This document shows, piece after piece, positions 23,316-35,176 of a DNA stretch of 64,000 nt; the first letter of the stretch is position 1; every line of letters begins with the position of its first letter. Under the pieces are notes generated by a model. It made no database searches and had not been told where the DNA came from. It saw only the letters and a program-made list of their open reading frames with translations. The stretch is from Aquilaria yunnanensis (Eukaryota; Streptophyta; Magnoliopsida; Malvales; Thymelaeaceae), in NCBI GenBank assembly GCA_039654915.1, contig CM077594.1, positions 111,428,893-111,492,892 of the forward strand, given 5' to 3'. Made by a program: the position numbers and the translations under genes.

Positions 23316-26300
23316 GTTGCAATTATGATACGTACAAAAATATTGACCCATGTGAAATCTCTGCTGAGAGGGCAAAAACATGTTAATACACCCCATTTAA
23401 CTCCCGCCAAACAGGGTTACACTTTAGTGAGTAAAAACTATTTCATGAAATGAATAGCCAATTAACCAATTTTATAGCTTGACTTCAAAAACTAGAAGAA
23501 AAAAGAAGACAGAAACTCAAGCTTTAACCTGAAGAGCTTTTCTGGAGGAAATACAAAAACCTCAATTAACTATCAATAATACGTCCCCGGGATGAAGCAA
23601 ATTTATAGGCCTATAGGAAAAGTGTAAAGTCTACTTAACATCTACATGTACTTTGAACAAACTAGGTGATCACCATGCATATGGAGGTATACAAGAGAAC
23701 TATAGAAACCCACTAATTTTTCAACCATGTGGGCCCGTTAACACTGATATGGGAAATGCATCTACCACTTTAAGTAGCAAAAATGGTCTTGTGCTTGATA
23801 AAGTCAAAACACTTATGGAATACCCATGTCACCTCACCAGTCACCGCCCCTTTCAAGAGCAACAATTGAACGGAACTAGTGGGACTCTGCTTCAGGAAGT
23901 ATATTTGTGGCAGATTGACATCATTTGTCGTTCCATCAAATCCCATGGAAAGAAGCTTAGCAATGGATTCCTCTGCCGGCCGGTTCTATAGCTGGGGGCA
24001 CCAGAGGATATATTGCCCTAAGGAGCTGTATAGTACTCGTTGCAACATTTGTCGCTGATATATATGCTAGAGGTGGATTCCCAATTGATGACCAAGAAAT
24101 TAATTTGGGGAAAGAAAGATGTAATGACTTCTCAGGAAACCTTGCCTTGCGGATGCCCCAAAACTTCAGACGGTATAGAGAACTAGCAAGTAACACCACA
24201 TAGTCCTTGAAATATAGATCTTCTCCAAGACGACAACAGAAGCTAAAGATGCAGAGAAGCTAGCTGGGATTTGGCTCCCTGCAATCCAATCTTCGATTTA
24301 GGTTTTAGAAATTGAATGTAAGTAAGTGTAGATTAGGTTAAACTACTGTGGGTTTATTTGTAAATTTCCCTCAATTGTTTTATTGTGGAATGATTTTCTT
24401 TCATTTAGTTTTACTTTTGCCCGTGTAATGTGTTATAGAAATTTTACTTTCACCCAGAATGCATGTATTTCATATTTTGTTTTATTAAAAACTCAAAATG
24501 TTGGATACATAGAATAGAAGCTGACATATATAGAAGAAGGTTAGGACCTCTTGTATAGTAGAGTTTCTCTGCGTTGGAGAGGATATAAAATTATTCACCT
24601 AAATACCAAATCAGTTTCTATCTTACAAGATTGAATTTGTACAAGTTTAGTAAAAATTATATAGTAAATTTACCAAAATTCTTTAGTTTTAATCTTGCAA
24701 CTTCGGTCAAATTTTGAATCTGCTTGAGACATGGTAGTTTACTTTTTAGTACAATAGGAGGTATGTGGAGCAACACATAAGCCTCAAACCTTGGACCTTA
24801 AAGAGGATGTATGAGTTCGAGCAACACACTCAAAAGTGTTGTTGTTACCGTTCTAAAATAGTTTCTGTTATATAATTAGAATGTCATATAATATGATATA
24901 AGGACAATATATACATTTTATTCTAAATACTCTTAATTACATGAGTAAAAATAAAATATATTGTATAAATATAAAACGCACCATTCATTTTTGAACGGCG
25001 ATAATCATGAAACGTGTTAAGTATTATCCTCAAGCAAGTAATCATACAATCGCAAACATGGAGAAAAGGTTTGAAATTGAGGTCCGAATGACACATTGGT
25101 TTTATCACTTTAATCGTTTTGTTGTCTCCTGAATTACATTATAGCCTTTAGGATTGGTTTTTGAATAATTGGGTTTTGCCTATGTATACACATAGAGACA
25201 CACATCCAGACATGAGAACTATATAACAAAAAACAATTAAATGTGTTACAAATTTGAACTCATCGACAATAAAACGTAAAACAAAACCAAGAACTTAAAA
25301 GTTACCATGTATTTAAATAAAATCATAGCATAGAATACGAAAACGACATAAATAATTAAAAGACTTGCATAAATAACTGTTTATGAGAAATTTATAATTC
25401 TGTTGGGGTTTTTTTACTCAAATTATTGAACTAAGAGAAGTTGGATGGCTTAATGGTTATTTTTCCACTTTTGACTAATCAAAGTTTGGAACGGAATGGA
25501 TTTATTGACGAGAAACTTGTTTCTTGTGGGACAAGCAGTGTTGCATTTATTGACCTTTTTTAGTCCAAATTTGTTTAGGTTTCTGCAAACTTGAAAGTAG
25601 AATTAGGATTAATATTTGGTAGGTTTTGTGTGTTTATACATAGATGTTTTGTGTTAGATTTTTTTTATCGTGATTTGTTATGAGGCTTAAAAAAGAGTAG
25701 AAATTGAGAGTTTGAGAGAATTGGTGTATATAATTATTTTTAAGGTTTTAATACTGGAAATGCAGTAGAAATGTCACGGTTTAAGAAAAAATCTTGTTGT
25801 TTTATTTGTTTTTTTTTTTCTTTTGCTTCCGCCCAACAAATTCAATATCTGATAGTATCCTAAAAATTAAATATTGGTTTCCGTTTATCAGATAAAGAAT
25901 ACTCCAGGGGACCAACAATAGGGGGGATTAATGTGGAAATGTCCAGCTAAATGTCGTAGGCATGGCGGCACAGCAACGATAGCAGCGTCGATGGCGGACG
26001 CGAGATGATTTTCCAGGTTGGGGAGGGGAACAGGACGCTTTTGTTCTAGGGTGGCAAATTTGTAAATATTAGATTAAACCAATGACCCGCGTCCCGACCC
26101 GACCCGTAAAAATTTGCCCCAAACCGTTTCTGCCCCATCCCGCGTTTGATTTTGAATTATCACGTTTCATTTTTTACTCAATTTTAGTTGAAAAACAGGG
26201 CCTTAAGCACATCTTGTAGATTTAGCAGTTAATAATAAACTGTCAAATATGTTAGGTTTTATTTCTTTTTATGGAATTCAGAATCAGTTATATAAACACA

Positions 26301-28440
26301 CGGTTTGAAGAGGTATTTATACAATATAAGAGATAGGAGAATTAATGTTAGCTTTTTCAAACTCAAGAGATAACTAAATCAGCATTTAATAACATTCTTT
26401 AAGATTAAGATTGAAAGCGAAAGGTTTGAATTGGGTCGGGGACATTGGGTTTTTATTTTAATTTCCCCAGCAATAATAACGTAGAGTATTAATATCACCA
26501 TCGCTCTGGCAAAGGTACAGAATCTGGATCGGAGGGGTCAGCCTGAGCCAGCCTTTTTAAAGAGGGTTAGAGCTAAAGTGAGTTTCTGTTTCTCCATTTA
26601 CCATTAGGCCTAAGGATTTAGGACACGTTTTTGCTTATCAGCCACCAAAATGAAATTGCTTCTCCTCTCACGTTTCATTGACAAAAGAATCCACCCCACT
26701 CCGTGCTTAATGCTTTACTCTGCTCCCAAGTCCCAAATTCCAATTTGCCCATTTTAGCATTCCCCCTTTCATACATTGATTATCCCATCTAAATTAACTA
26801 TCATCTTGTCCTCCACTTACCGAATGCTAATCAACAATTTCGAAAGAAAACGATTCAAATAAAAAAAATATATACATTAAGACGAGTGACATCGACTATT
26901 TTGGAATGCTCTTGAGCAATTTTCACAATTTTATATATAATGTATTTTATATATATATAAAGGAAAAAAAATACTTGTTTAAATTATTTTTATGTAAAAA
27001 TTTACATGTGTCAAAAGAACTAAAAAATATATTTGAAAAATTTGTTATTCACAGTGAAGCTTGTGAAGTGATATGGAGCTGATACTTTAAATTACTCCAT
27101 GACTATAAAAAATTGAGGTTACTTAGTTTTAACAATTTTTAATGGGATCCACTCGAAGTATAAATTTTAGTTTTTTTTTATTTCCTATAAATTGAATATA
27201 TTTATTTTTATATAAGTTTTATATTAAAAAGTCCTAAGTCCCGCCAGATTGAAATCCAGCCTGTACGCCGTTAAGGTTAGGGTTCAGAATGATTAAAAAA
27301 GAAGATGATTGGGACCGTGGGTGTTCTTAGGCCTAAAAAGATATATGCTCGGTGGCGTTTTGAATAGTAAAATAAACTTTTTATGGGTGGTGTAGTAATC
27401 TTCCAAAAAATGTCAATTTTTATCCCCCAGTGAACATTGTAAAGTCTTGAGTGTGGAAACATCTCGTTATTATAAGTTGGTCCGAGTACGTTTCTACAGA
27501 CAAAGTAGTCTAATTTAGACTATTTTAAAGGCCTACATTCGTTTTTCAGTCTTTATCTTTCACGAGTAAGTCACATAATTCTTTCAATTATAACTTGGTA
27601 CCACATAACCTTTAAATTTTTATAAACTGAAACACATAAGCCCTCAACCGATACAAATGGTACTTTTTTTTTTCTTGACTCAAACAAAAATGAGAATAAA
27701 CATGAATGACCCAATTGGTGTTCTATCATAATGATTCCTAATGGAGGCCGAGGGTTCTACCCCTGGCTAAAATGAGTCCGATTCTCCATTTCCTGCAACC
27801 CAGTAACTGGAGATGATATTGAAGAATATACCCTTGATAATTTCTCTAGATTAACCTTCATCTCCTCTTATGGAGATTTCTTGCTGTAGGTTAGTCATTC
27901 TTTTAATTAAATTTTAAATTGCATATATATGTGTATGTATAAAATGAAAAAAAATATAATTGGTAAATATATTCTAATATAAATATTAATGTTGTCCCCA
28001 TATGTTTTTATATTATTCTATACCAAGTTCAACGTAAATATCAACATAAAAATCTCTATGAGAGATGGAGCTAAAATTGGGGAAATCATCGAGAGCCTAT
28101 AGTCCCATTATCATCTTCAATGACCATTTGAGTAGGTTTTTATTTGAGTTTTTCATGTGACAAAACTTAGCATATAAATAAAAATTATGATTTTTAAACT
28201 TTATTCAATTACTTTTATTGCAATAGATTTTTGAGAAAAAAAACTGCTAGTTGATATTAGTAAAAATTGCATATACTCCTCTCAGGTTACCTTAATTGGT
28301 TATGTTCTCTTGTATAGATCTTTGAAGACAAATTGTATAAGTGTTATGAATCTTAAAATTTAAACTCTCTTTTCCCCCCTAATATAATTGGTTCAAGTCA
28401 TTTTGTGTGGATTAAATACTTTAGATATTATTAAATAATT
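23316..28440. other. Long AT-rich intergenic region, no gene recognised
   Basis: About 5 kb with no protein I recognise. The GC-richer part, 23640-24300, has open frames on both strands (plus 23653-23991, minus 24199-23957) and could be a decayed gene or element fragment, but the translations match no family I know. At 26046 a string TCTAGGGTGGCAAATTTG followed by ACCCGACCCG resembles a hAT-type terminus without a partner. The rest is low-complexity AT-rich DNA. Confidence 0.4.
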
Positions 28441-29130
28441 ACTGATAATGTTGGCCCAAGTGCAACTAACAGGGGGTGAATTGGTTGAGTTTTAAAAATA
28501 AAACACAAATAAATTCTTGAACCCCTAAACTCAAATTTAATTTAAGGAACAATGATTAAATCTATTTTAATCAGAAAATGACTACCACAATCCACCTAGA
28601 ATTTGCTTTGAAAGCTACCTTTAAAGTAGTTTTAAAAACAAACAAGTTCAACCAAAATAAGTTGCATTAAACACCCACAAAAGCTCAAGTATGTAGAGAG
28701 AAGAAGAAACTTAGACAAAAGAATTTTTATAGAGGTTCAAACTCTCTTCTTGAGAGCATACTCATCTCCTTAAGTTCACCACTTGAGAGTTTTCTTCTCC
28801 ACTATGAAACACAACAGCCTAGAAAGGCACACAACCCTTTGGTAGTTTCTTCTACCTTCACCTCTCACTAGTTTTGGCAAAGGCTAACTAGAAACCATTA
28901 TAACTCCTTTTCCCTTACAAGGAAATCACTCATCCACTCAAGGCAAGCTCAACAATTTGTGGTTACAAGGTAAGAACTAAGGAAACACTCAATGCTAGAT
29001 AAGCCAATGAAAGCACAAGCACAAGTTCTTGGCAATCTTTCTAATTCAAGCTCTTTGATGAAGGATTCTTTCTTCTAGTTCCTAAGTTATGTTTACAACA
29101 TGTATATTAGTGTAAATGTACTCTTTAGGG
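28440..29130. repeat. Dispersed repeat with AGGGGGTGAATTGG motif
   Basis: CAACTAACAGGGGGTGAATT at 28464 and the following text, including TTTTTATAGAGGTTCAAACT near 28725, belong to a motif pair I know to be common in plant repeats. I cannot name the element, and neither end is clear. No coding sequence. Confidence 0.4.
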
Positions 29131-29228
29131 AGCTATTAGACCGTTGGAACCCTGCTGGAAATGCCTGAAAATGTTCCTTAAAAACTGGTGACCGTTTGCT
29201 CTGTTTTTCACGCAAAAAGGCCGAGTTT

Positions 29229-29523
29229 CCAGATTTCGCGTTAAGTTTCAAGTTTAACGGGTTAAACTCGATTTCTCCCTTTAACGGTCAAAAGCTGCTG
29301 GAGATAAGGCATTTAATGTTCTGCAGGGCTATATAGGTGGCGTCCTTTGATTCGTCCAAGTGCTATTTGAAATCCTGATTGAATTTGCACCACTTGTGCA
29401 ATTTGAAGAGAACCTCTAGGCTTCGACTTAACAGGTTAAAACCAAACTTTAACGCGTTAACTGATGGTTTCAAAAAGTTACAGGAAACTCAGACTACGGA
29501 TTAAGTTAGTTTAACGCATTAAA
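29229..29523. repeat. Cluster of TTTAACGNGTTAAA-type palindromes
   Basis: Near-palindromes occur at 29252-29267 (GTTTAACGGGTTAAAC), 29428-29439 (TTAACAGGTTAA), 29449-29460 (TTAACGCGTTAA) and 29510-29523 (TTTAACGCATTAAA), with half-sites near 29229 and 29281. Seen directly; function unknown. Confidence 0.55.
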
Positions 29524-29906
29524 GTAAAAACTTGATATCAACTTAGAAACACTTGTCATTTGTAAAACAAACTTGATTCAAACATTGATATAAATTAATA
29601 ACTTACTAACTTCTTTTAAAAAACAAGTTTCCTTAATAATCTTAAAGCATATATTTTTGAGATAACACTTGACACTCTTGAAAATTAATCATAAGTCCAT
29701 TTTGCCCTATTTTGACCAATGAAGTGAGATTAAAGACATTAACATAAATCACTTGTCATCATCAAAATTAAAGATTTCTTTGGAACAAATCTAATAGATA
29801 AAATATTTTAAGTGTTTAAGTTTTAATAGCATAGATTTGTCCAAGTCAAAAAGAAAACTAAACTTACCCAAAGTTTATGTTCAAGGGAATTTTTAATTGT
29901 ACAAAA

Positions 29907-30389
29907 TTCAGTGGTGGGTTCAGGATTTTTTACTCAAGGCGTAAGGGTAGCTAGCAGCTGAGGAGGCGAGGCTGAATGAAGCAGTGCAGCTGAGTCGTGG
30001 AATGGATGACATAGGTGGTTGGGGTTGAGATGTATTTGGAGACTTGAGGGTTTTGTGAGAAATGGAGGAAAATAGGCTAAGAGAATGGAAGAGGCTGATG
30101 ATGCCGTTTAGATAGGGAATGAATGAGGCCAAAAATTGACATTATTCTACTTAGGGGAGAGGTAGACTTCAGCTACTTAGGAGAGAAGTAAGTGTGGAGC
30201 CCCCAAATTTTCATTCGCATGCAACACTGCCCCCACCTTTATTCTTCCACCATATCCGAGGCGAGGAGCCAAAATTCCACACTGGTCCTTAACTCCTAAC
30301 AAAATAAACAGAGTAGTATCCCCATTTTACGCGTTTTCAAAGTTCTCAAGGGTAGCCGCACCCCTTGTCCCACTGTAGTTCTGCCACTT
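29907..30389. mobile_element. hAT-like non-autonomous element upstream of the P450
   Basis: Starts TTCAGTGGTGGGTTCAGG and ends, reversed, AAGTGGCAGAACTACAG. Flanked by GTACAAAA (29899-29906) and GTACAAAC (30390-30397), an 8-bp duplication with one mismatch. Length 483 bp, no coding capacity. It lies about 1.1 kb upstream of the P450 start codon. Confidence 0.6.
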
Positions 30390-30491
30390 GTACAAACGTA
30401 GGCCATATTTGTAAAAGTATACAACTTTAGTGGATAAAATAGATATAAAGTAAAACCTAACCACATGTCTGTTTGGTTGTTTTCTTTATTT

Positions 30492-31028
30492 AAGGGCAAA
30501 AGGCACCATGGTGCCAAGCCTTTTATTCCCATTCCAAATTGATTCCCAACCTTCATCTCATTGCAAATTGGTCCAAAACCTTTATAATTTATTCCATATT
30601 AGCCCCTAACCCTAGGTAATCACAGAAATTCAGTTTACAGAGAAGAAAAACTGATATAGTATTATAAATTGCCTACTAAGTATTAGAAAATTATTACACA
30701 AATTAAATTATTGGAAAAAAATTACCAAACAATTTAAATTAGAATTTAAAAAGCTAATTTTAGATAATTTTTTAGAGTTAATGAATTCAAACTGCTTAGT
30801 GGTTGTCTTTCAATAAGTTTAAACAATATCATAATTTTCTTGTAGTTAATGGACAATTTAAATTATCAGTTTTTTCTTTTTGGTAAATTGAGTTTCAGTG
30901 TCTCCTTAGGGTTAGAGATCATTGTTCAATGAATTATAAAGCATTGGGATCAATTTGCAATGAAATGAACATTAAGGACTCATTTGCAATGAAAGTAAAA
31001 GCTTTGGGATCAGCGCTGCTATTTTTAC
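30492..31028. mobile_element. Long-TIR MITE (MULE-like) upstream of the P450
   Basis: The left 130 bases and the right 130 bases are imperfect inverted repeats, both containing TCATTGCAAATTG-type phrases (left CATCTCATTGCAAATTGGTC, right reversed CATTTCATTGCAAATTGATC). TCTTTATT flanks both sides (30483-30490, 31029-31036). Non-coding. It ends about 500 bp before the P450 start codon, so it could contribute to or disturb the promoter region. Confidence 0.6.
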
Positions 31029-31260
31029 TCTTTATTATATTTTTGGCACTTCAATGCTATTAAAACTCTGCTTAAACGTCAGGATTTTTTACTATACATG
31101 TACTGTTTCAATCCAAACAAATTTGATAGACAATGAAAAATTTGAATATCATTTAAAGAGCAAAATAACATATAAGTTAATGGTAAAAGGGTCGTTGCCT
31201 TCGCAGCTTAAATTTTAATTGTAATTATGTGTAGATATATGTGCAGTGAATAGAAAATGA

Positions 31261-31483
31261 GTAAATTAATGAGATGTGGAGGCAACATATATAACAGGAA
31301 GGGGCACGTAGCAAGTTGGAGTACAGGAATTGGCTGCAAGAAATCTGGGCAACTGAAATATATTTGAAAGAAAAGGAGTAAATTAATGAATTTTTGGGGG
31401 CATTATAAAAGGAAAGGGGACGTAGCAAGTTGGAGTATAGGAATTGATTACAGGAAATGTGCTGGGTCTGGGCAACTGAAATA
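31261..31483 (+). promoter_or_regulatory. Tandemly duplicated proximal promoter of the CYP735A-type gene
   Basis: Two copies of a roughly 100-bp segment lie head to tail: 31261-31360 and 31378-31483. Both start GTAAATTAATGA, contain ACGTAGCAAGTTGGAGTA, and end CTGGGCAACTGAAATA. Copy one has CATATATAACAGG where copy two has CATTATAAAAGG, so each has a TATA-like box. The second copy ends 52 bases before the ATG. Both copies carry an ACGT core (GCACGTAGC, GGACGTAGC). The duplication is seen directly; promoter role is inferred from position. Confidence 0.75.
31404..31410 (+). promoter_or_regulatory. Probable TATA box of the CYP735A-type gene
   Basis: TATAAAA, 126 bases upstream of the start codon, a suitable distance for a plant gene with a leader of about 90-100 bases. 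The upstream promoter copy has a second candidate, TATATAA, at about 31288-31294. Confidence 0.6.
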
Positions 31484-31535
31484 GTAGCGTAAAATTGGTG
31501 GTAAAAAGAGAAGTGTGGCAGAGGAAGAGGAAAGC

Positions 31536-34124
31536 ATGGGAGTGAGGGTTGTTTTGGCGGCTGTGTTGGTGGGCGTGGTGGTGCTGGTGCTGGCGCTGTT
31601 GAGAGTTGGCTACGACACAATCTGGTGCTACTGGGTGAACCCAAGACGCATCAAGAGAGTGATGGAAAAGCAAGGCGTGCGTGGCCCCAAACCTCGCCCC
31701 CTCACTGGCAACCTCCTGGAGATGGCCGCCCTCGTTTCCGCCGCCACTGCCAAGGACATGGATTCCATCTCCCATGACACCGTCCCTCGCCTTCTCCCGC
31801 ATTACGTCGCCTGGTCTCAGCAATACGGTGCCCGGCTAAGCTGCATATGCCCTTTCAAAATTTTAAATTTACCATTAATTAATTAATTACTCATCTCTCC
31901 TCCACTAACAAGAATGGAATGAACGGATCTGCATCTGGCAGGCGAAAGATTTATCTATTGGAATGGGATGGAGCCGAGGATGTGCTTGACGGACCCGGAG
32001 CTGATCAAACAACTCCTGTCCAAGTACAGCACGCTGTCCGGAAAATCATGGCTTCAGCAGCAAGGCTCCAAGCATTTCATTGGCCGAGGCCTGCTTATGG
32101 CCAACGGCCACGATTGGTACCATCAGCGTCATGTCCTGGCGCCGGCCTTCACGGGAGACAGGCTCAAGGTATGCCACCGCCACCCATACCTCCAATTCTT
32201 TCTTCTGGTTTTGATTGTATTATATATGGTACCATACTAATTTTCAAGAGTTGTACATGCAGGGCTATGCAGGGCACATGGTGGAATGCACCAGACAACT
32301 GGTGGAGACGCTGCAGAAGGCGGCACAATCGGGTCAAGCCGAGTTCGAAATCGGACAGTACATGACCCAACTGACGGCTGACATCATCTCCCGAACCGAG
32401 TTCGACAGCAACTACCAGAAAGGGAAGCAAATATTCCATCTCCTGACCCTGCTGCAACACCTCTGCGCCCAGGCCAGCAGGCACCTCTGCTTTCCCGGCA
32501 GCCGGTCAGTTTCTCACATAAACCCCAAATCCAATGCCTGCTTCTTCTTTCATTCCTTCCATGTATTTCAACCAGTCGGATTTTCGCATTCTATATATAA
32601 TAATGACATGCATGATCGGAAATTTTTCTTGTTTCTTGATCAGATTGCATATCAGTTAATGAATTGGATTTTTCCGGCCTCCAAACTAGTAGCTAGTATT
32701 ACATATACATATTCTGATGGAGTAATTAACAAGGGTGACAAAAAAGATGGAAAAATAAATAACTGTGCAGATTCTTTCCGAGCAAGTACAACAGAGAAAT
32801 AAAATCGCTGAAGATGGAGGTGGAGAGGCTGCTAATGGAGATAATACAGAGCCGGCGAGACTGCGTGGAGGTGGGGCGGAGCAGCTCCTACGGGAACGAC
32901 TTGCTGGGGATATTGCTGGAGCAGCAGGAGAAAGGAGGAGGGGTAGATCTGCAGCTCATCATGGACGAGTTGAAGACCTTCTTTTTCGCGGGCCACGAGA
33001 CAACCGCCCTCCTCCTGACCTGGACCCTCATGCTTCTGGCCACCAACCCCCAGTGGCAGGACAGAGTTCGGGCGGAGGTGAATGAGGTCTGCAATGGCGC
33101 CACCCCCTCCGTTCACCATCTCGCTAACCTAACTCTGGTCAGCAGCCCTAGCTTGCTAATTGATTTCTTGCATTGCATTTCCATCGATCATTACTCACTT
33201 TTTCTTTGTTTGTCATTTCGATTCTTCTTCTTCTTTGTTTGTTGTTTTATTTATTTATCTCACTAATCTGCCATTTAGTGATGAGGTTAACAATCAATTA
33301 TGGAAATATCCTTAACCTAAATTATATATGGGAATTGATATTGAAGATGGAAGGGGAGAAAAAGGGGGGCGTTGTTTGTTTATATGAATTTTGATTAGGC
33401 GTGTTTAGTTGACTCCGTTCATTCTCAGTGGTGGATGCCTCACAATCACATCACATATGATATGAGTATCCATCTTCCCATATATATATATATATATATA
33501 TCATGATGCTGTTAGTTGGAGTGAGTGGGTGATATATATGTGTGGTGCACGCACCGATCCATGTACACGTTGAAGGGGGGCGGGGGTAGGGTAGCTGTTG
33601 ATTGATCCATTCAATTTAAAAATTCTACTGCTATTGCTATGTATGTATGTGTCTGGTACGCAGCTAGTGGGATATATAAATTTGAGGTATGGTATGGCAA
33701 ATGGCAGTTAAACATGGTGATCAACGAATCTCTGAGGCTGTATCCACCTGCTACGGTGCTGCCCCGCATGGCTTTTGAAGACATAACACTCGGCGACTTG
33801 CTGATCCCAAAAGGCCTCTCCATCTGGATTCCTGTCCTTGCCATCCACCACAGCCCCCACCTGTGGGGCCACGACGCCAACCAGTTCAACCCCCACCGAT
33901 TCGCCTCCAGAAGCAGAAGCTGCTTCCGCCATTTCTTCCCTTTTGCCGCCGGCCCCAGGAACTGCATCGGCCAATCTTTCGCCATCATGGAGGCCAAGAT
34001 CATTCTCGCCATGCTCATCTCTTCCTTCTCCTTCACCATCTCCCACAACTACCGCCATGCCCCAGTCGTCGTCCTCACCATTAAGCCCAAGTACGGTGTC
34101 CAGCTCTACTTGAAGCCTCTCTAG
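31536..34124 (+). CDS. CYP735A: Cytochrome P450 of the CYP735A family (cytokinin trans-hydroxylase)
   Basis: Five exons: 31536-31827, 31942-32168, 32263-32504, 32771-33137 and 33708-34124. All introns are GT-AG, and they join in frame to 514 residues, the usual length. CYP735A enzymes are endoplasmic-reticulum monooxygenases that hydroxylate the side chain of isopentenyladenine nucleotides to trans-zeatin nucleotides. Visible features: hydrophobic anchor at residues 3-22, hinge PKPRPLTGN at 51-59, FIGRGLLMANG in exon 2, I-helix AGHETT at 327-332, ExxR (ESLR) at 383-386, PHRF at 438-441, and heme loop FAAGPRNCIG at 455-464 with ligand Cys462. Phrases such as LLPHYVAWSQQYG and NYRHAP are typical of CYP735A rather than CYP72 or CYP714. 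The start is the first ATG, with a good anchor following. No stops or missing motifs; it appears functional. Exons are GC-richer than their surroundings. Family confidence is high; whether it is A1- or A2-like cannot be told. Confidence 0.95.
33481..33501. repeat. (TA)n microsatellite in intron 4 of the P450
   Basis: Ten uninterrupted TA units in the 570-bp last intron (33138-33707). Likely length-variable between individuals. Confidence 0.9.
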
Positions 34125-34626
34125 CTAGCTGCTCTTCAAATTTTGGGACTGCTTGCCCTCCCGCGCGGTTGTTAAACTTCTCTATCTCTATGTCTATGCA
34201 TCCATCCATCTACATATACATGTCCTTACTTCTCATCATACACCGCTACATGCAAAGGACCAATTAAGGGGCAGGGCCCAGCTCAGCTCCAATTTTGATC
34301 ACAATTACCTACTAGTTTATAAACAGCTCCCTCTTCATTTATTTTGCCCCCATCACTTTACCTTATCCATGCTATATACACATACGTTTTAACAGACAAA
34401 AATCTGTGTGTCCATACGTACTACCCAAGTTCTTACCATATATACTCTGTCTTCTAAAATGACCCAATTCAATTTTAATCCTCCATTATCTTCTCAATGT
34501 ATTGTTTGCTAGTATTTCTTTCGATAATTCTTCAGCTGCATGTCACGTTTCCTTTCTCTTTTTTTTTTTTTTTTTTTTCTTTTCAGTGATATATGTAATC
34601 TAATGACGTGGCCCTTCCATTCTAAG
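34125..34626. other. 3' flank of the P450
   Basis: Contains the 3' untranslated region, whose end I cannot place, and a T tract at about 34559-34579. No other gene seen. Confidence 0.5.
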
Positions 34627-35168
34627 CAGGGCTGGAGATAGGATTTTCAAATTGGGGGACTGGTCTCAGTAAATAAAAAATATTAACTATTTATCTAAAT
34701 CAATTTATTTGTTGGTTTAGGACCAAGAGTACCAACAAACCCTAAAAAAAATTAAAAAAAAAAAAAGAGAAAAACATAATTTTAACATGAAATTCTCCAA
34801 AATCAATAATAAAAAATAGGAAGATAAAAGAAATACTACTAAAACTATAAAAAGCAACTCAAAGAAATTGTGGAGTGGGCATCTTGAAGATAGGAAAGGT
34901 GCAAATAATTGCAACTTGCAACAACTGTTAATTGTCGGAGTGCAGGACATAATAGTAGGGATTCTAACATAAGAAAAATGATACTAAGAATGAGAAAAGT
35001 TGACTTTAAAAGATAAAATTTTTTAAATGTATTTTTAGATCCTTTGATACACAAAAAGACATAAACTTTCATAAAAATTTTAAAGCATATATATATGTGT
35101 GTGTGTGAGAGAGAGAAATACCAGGGGCCGCGGGACACTCACAGTCGCTCCCAATCTCGCCGTCACTG
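34627..35168. mobile_element. hAT-like non-autonomous element downstream of the P450
   Basis: Starts CAGGGCTGGAGATAGGATT and ends, reversed, CAGTGACGGCGAGATTGGG. The flanks ATTCTAAG (34619-34626) and GTTCTAGG (35169-35176) match at 6 of 8 bases, consistent with an old hAT duplication. Its ends resemble those of 29907-30389. Non-coding. Confidence 0.55.
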
Positions 35169-35176
35169 GTTCTAGG

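Noticed and set aside
26046..26470. Complete hAT element beginning CTAGGGTGGCAAATTTG
   Set aside because: The left end looks right, but no matching right end or duplication was found.
31515..31535. Upstream in-frame extension of the P450 from a GTG codon
   Set aside because: Plant genes start at ATG; the first ATG at 31536 begins a good membrane anchor.
33639..33707. Open frame running into P450 exon 5 from the intron
   Set aside because: The AG at 33706-33707 is the acceptor that restores the conserved protein; the upstream part is intron.
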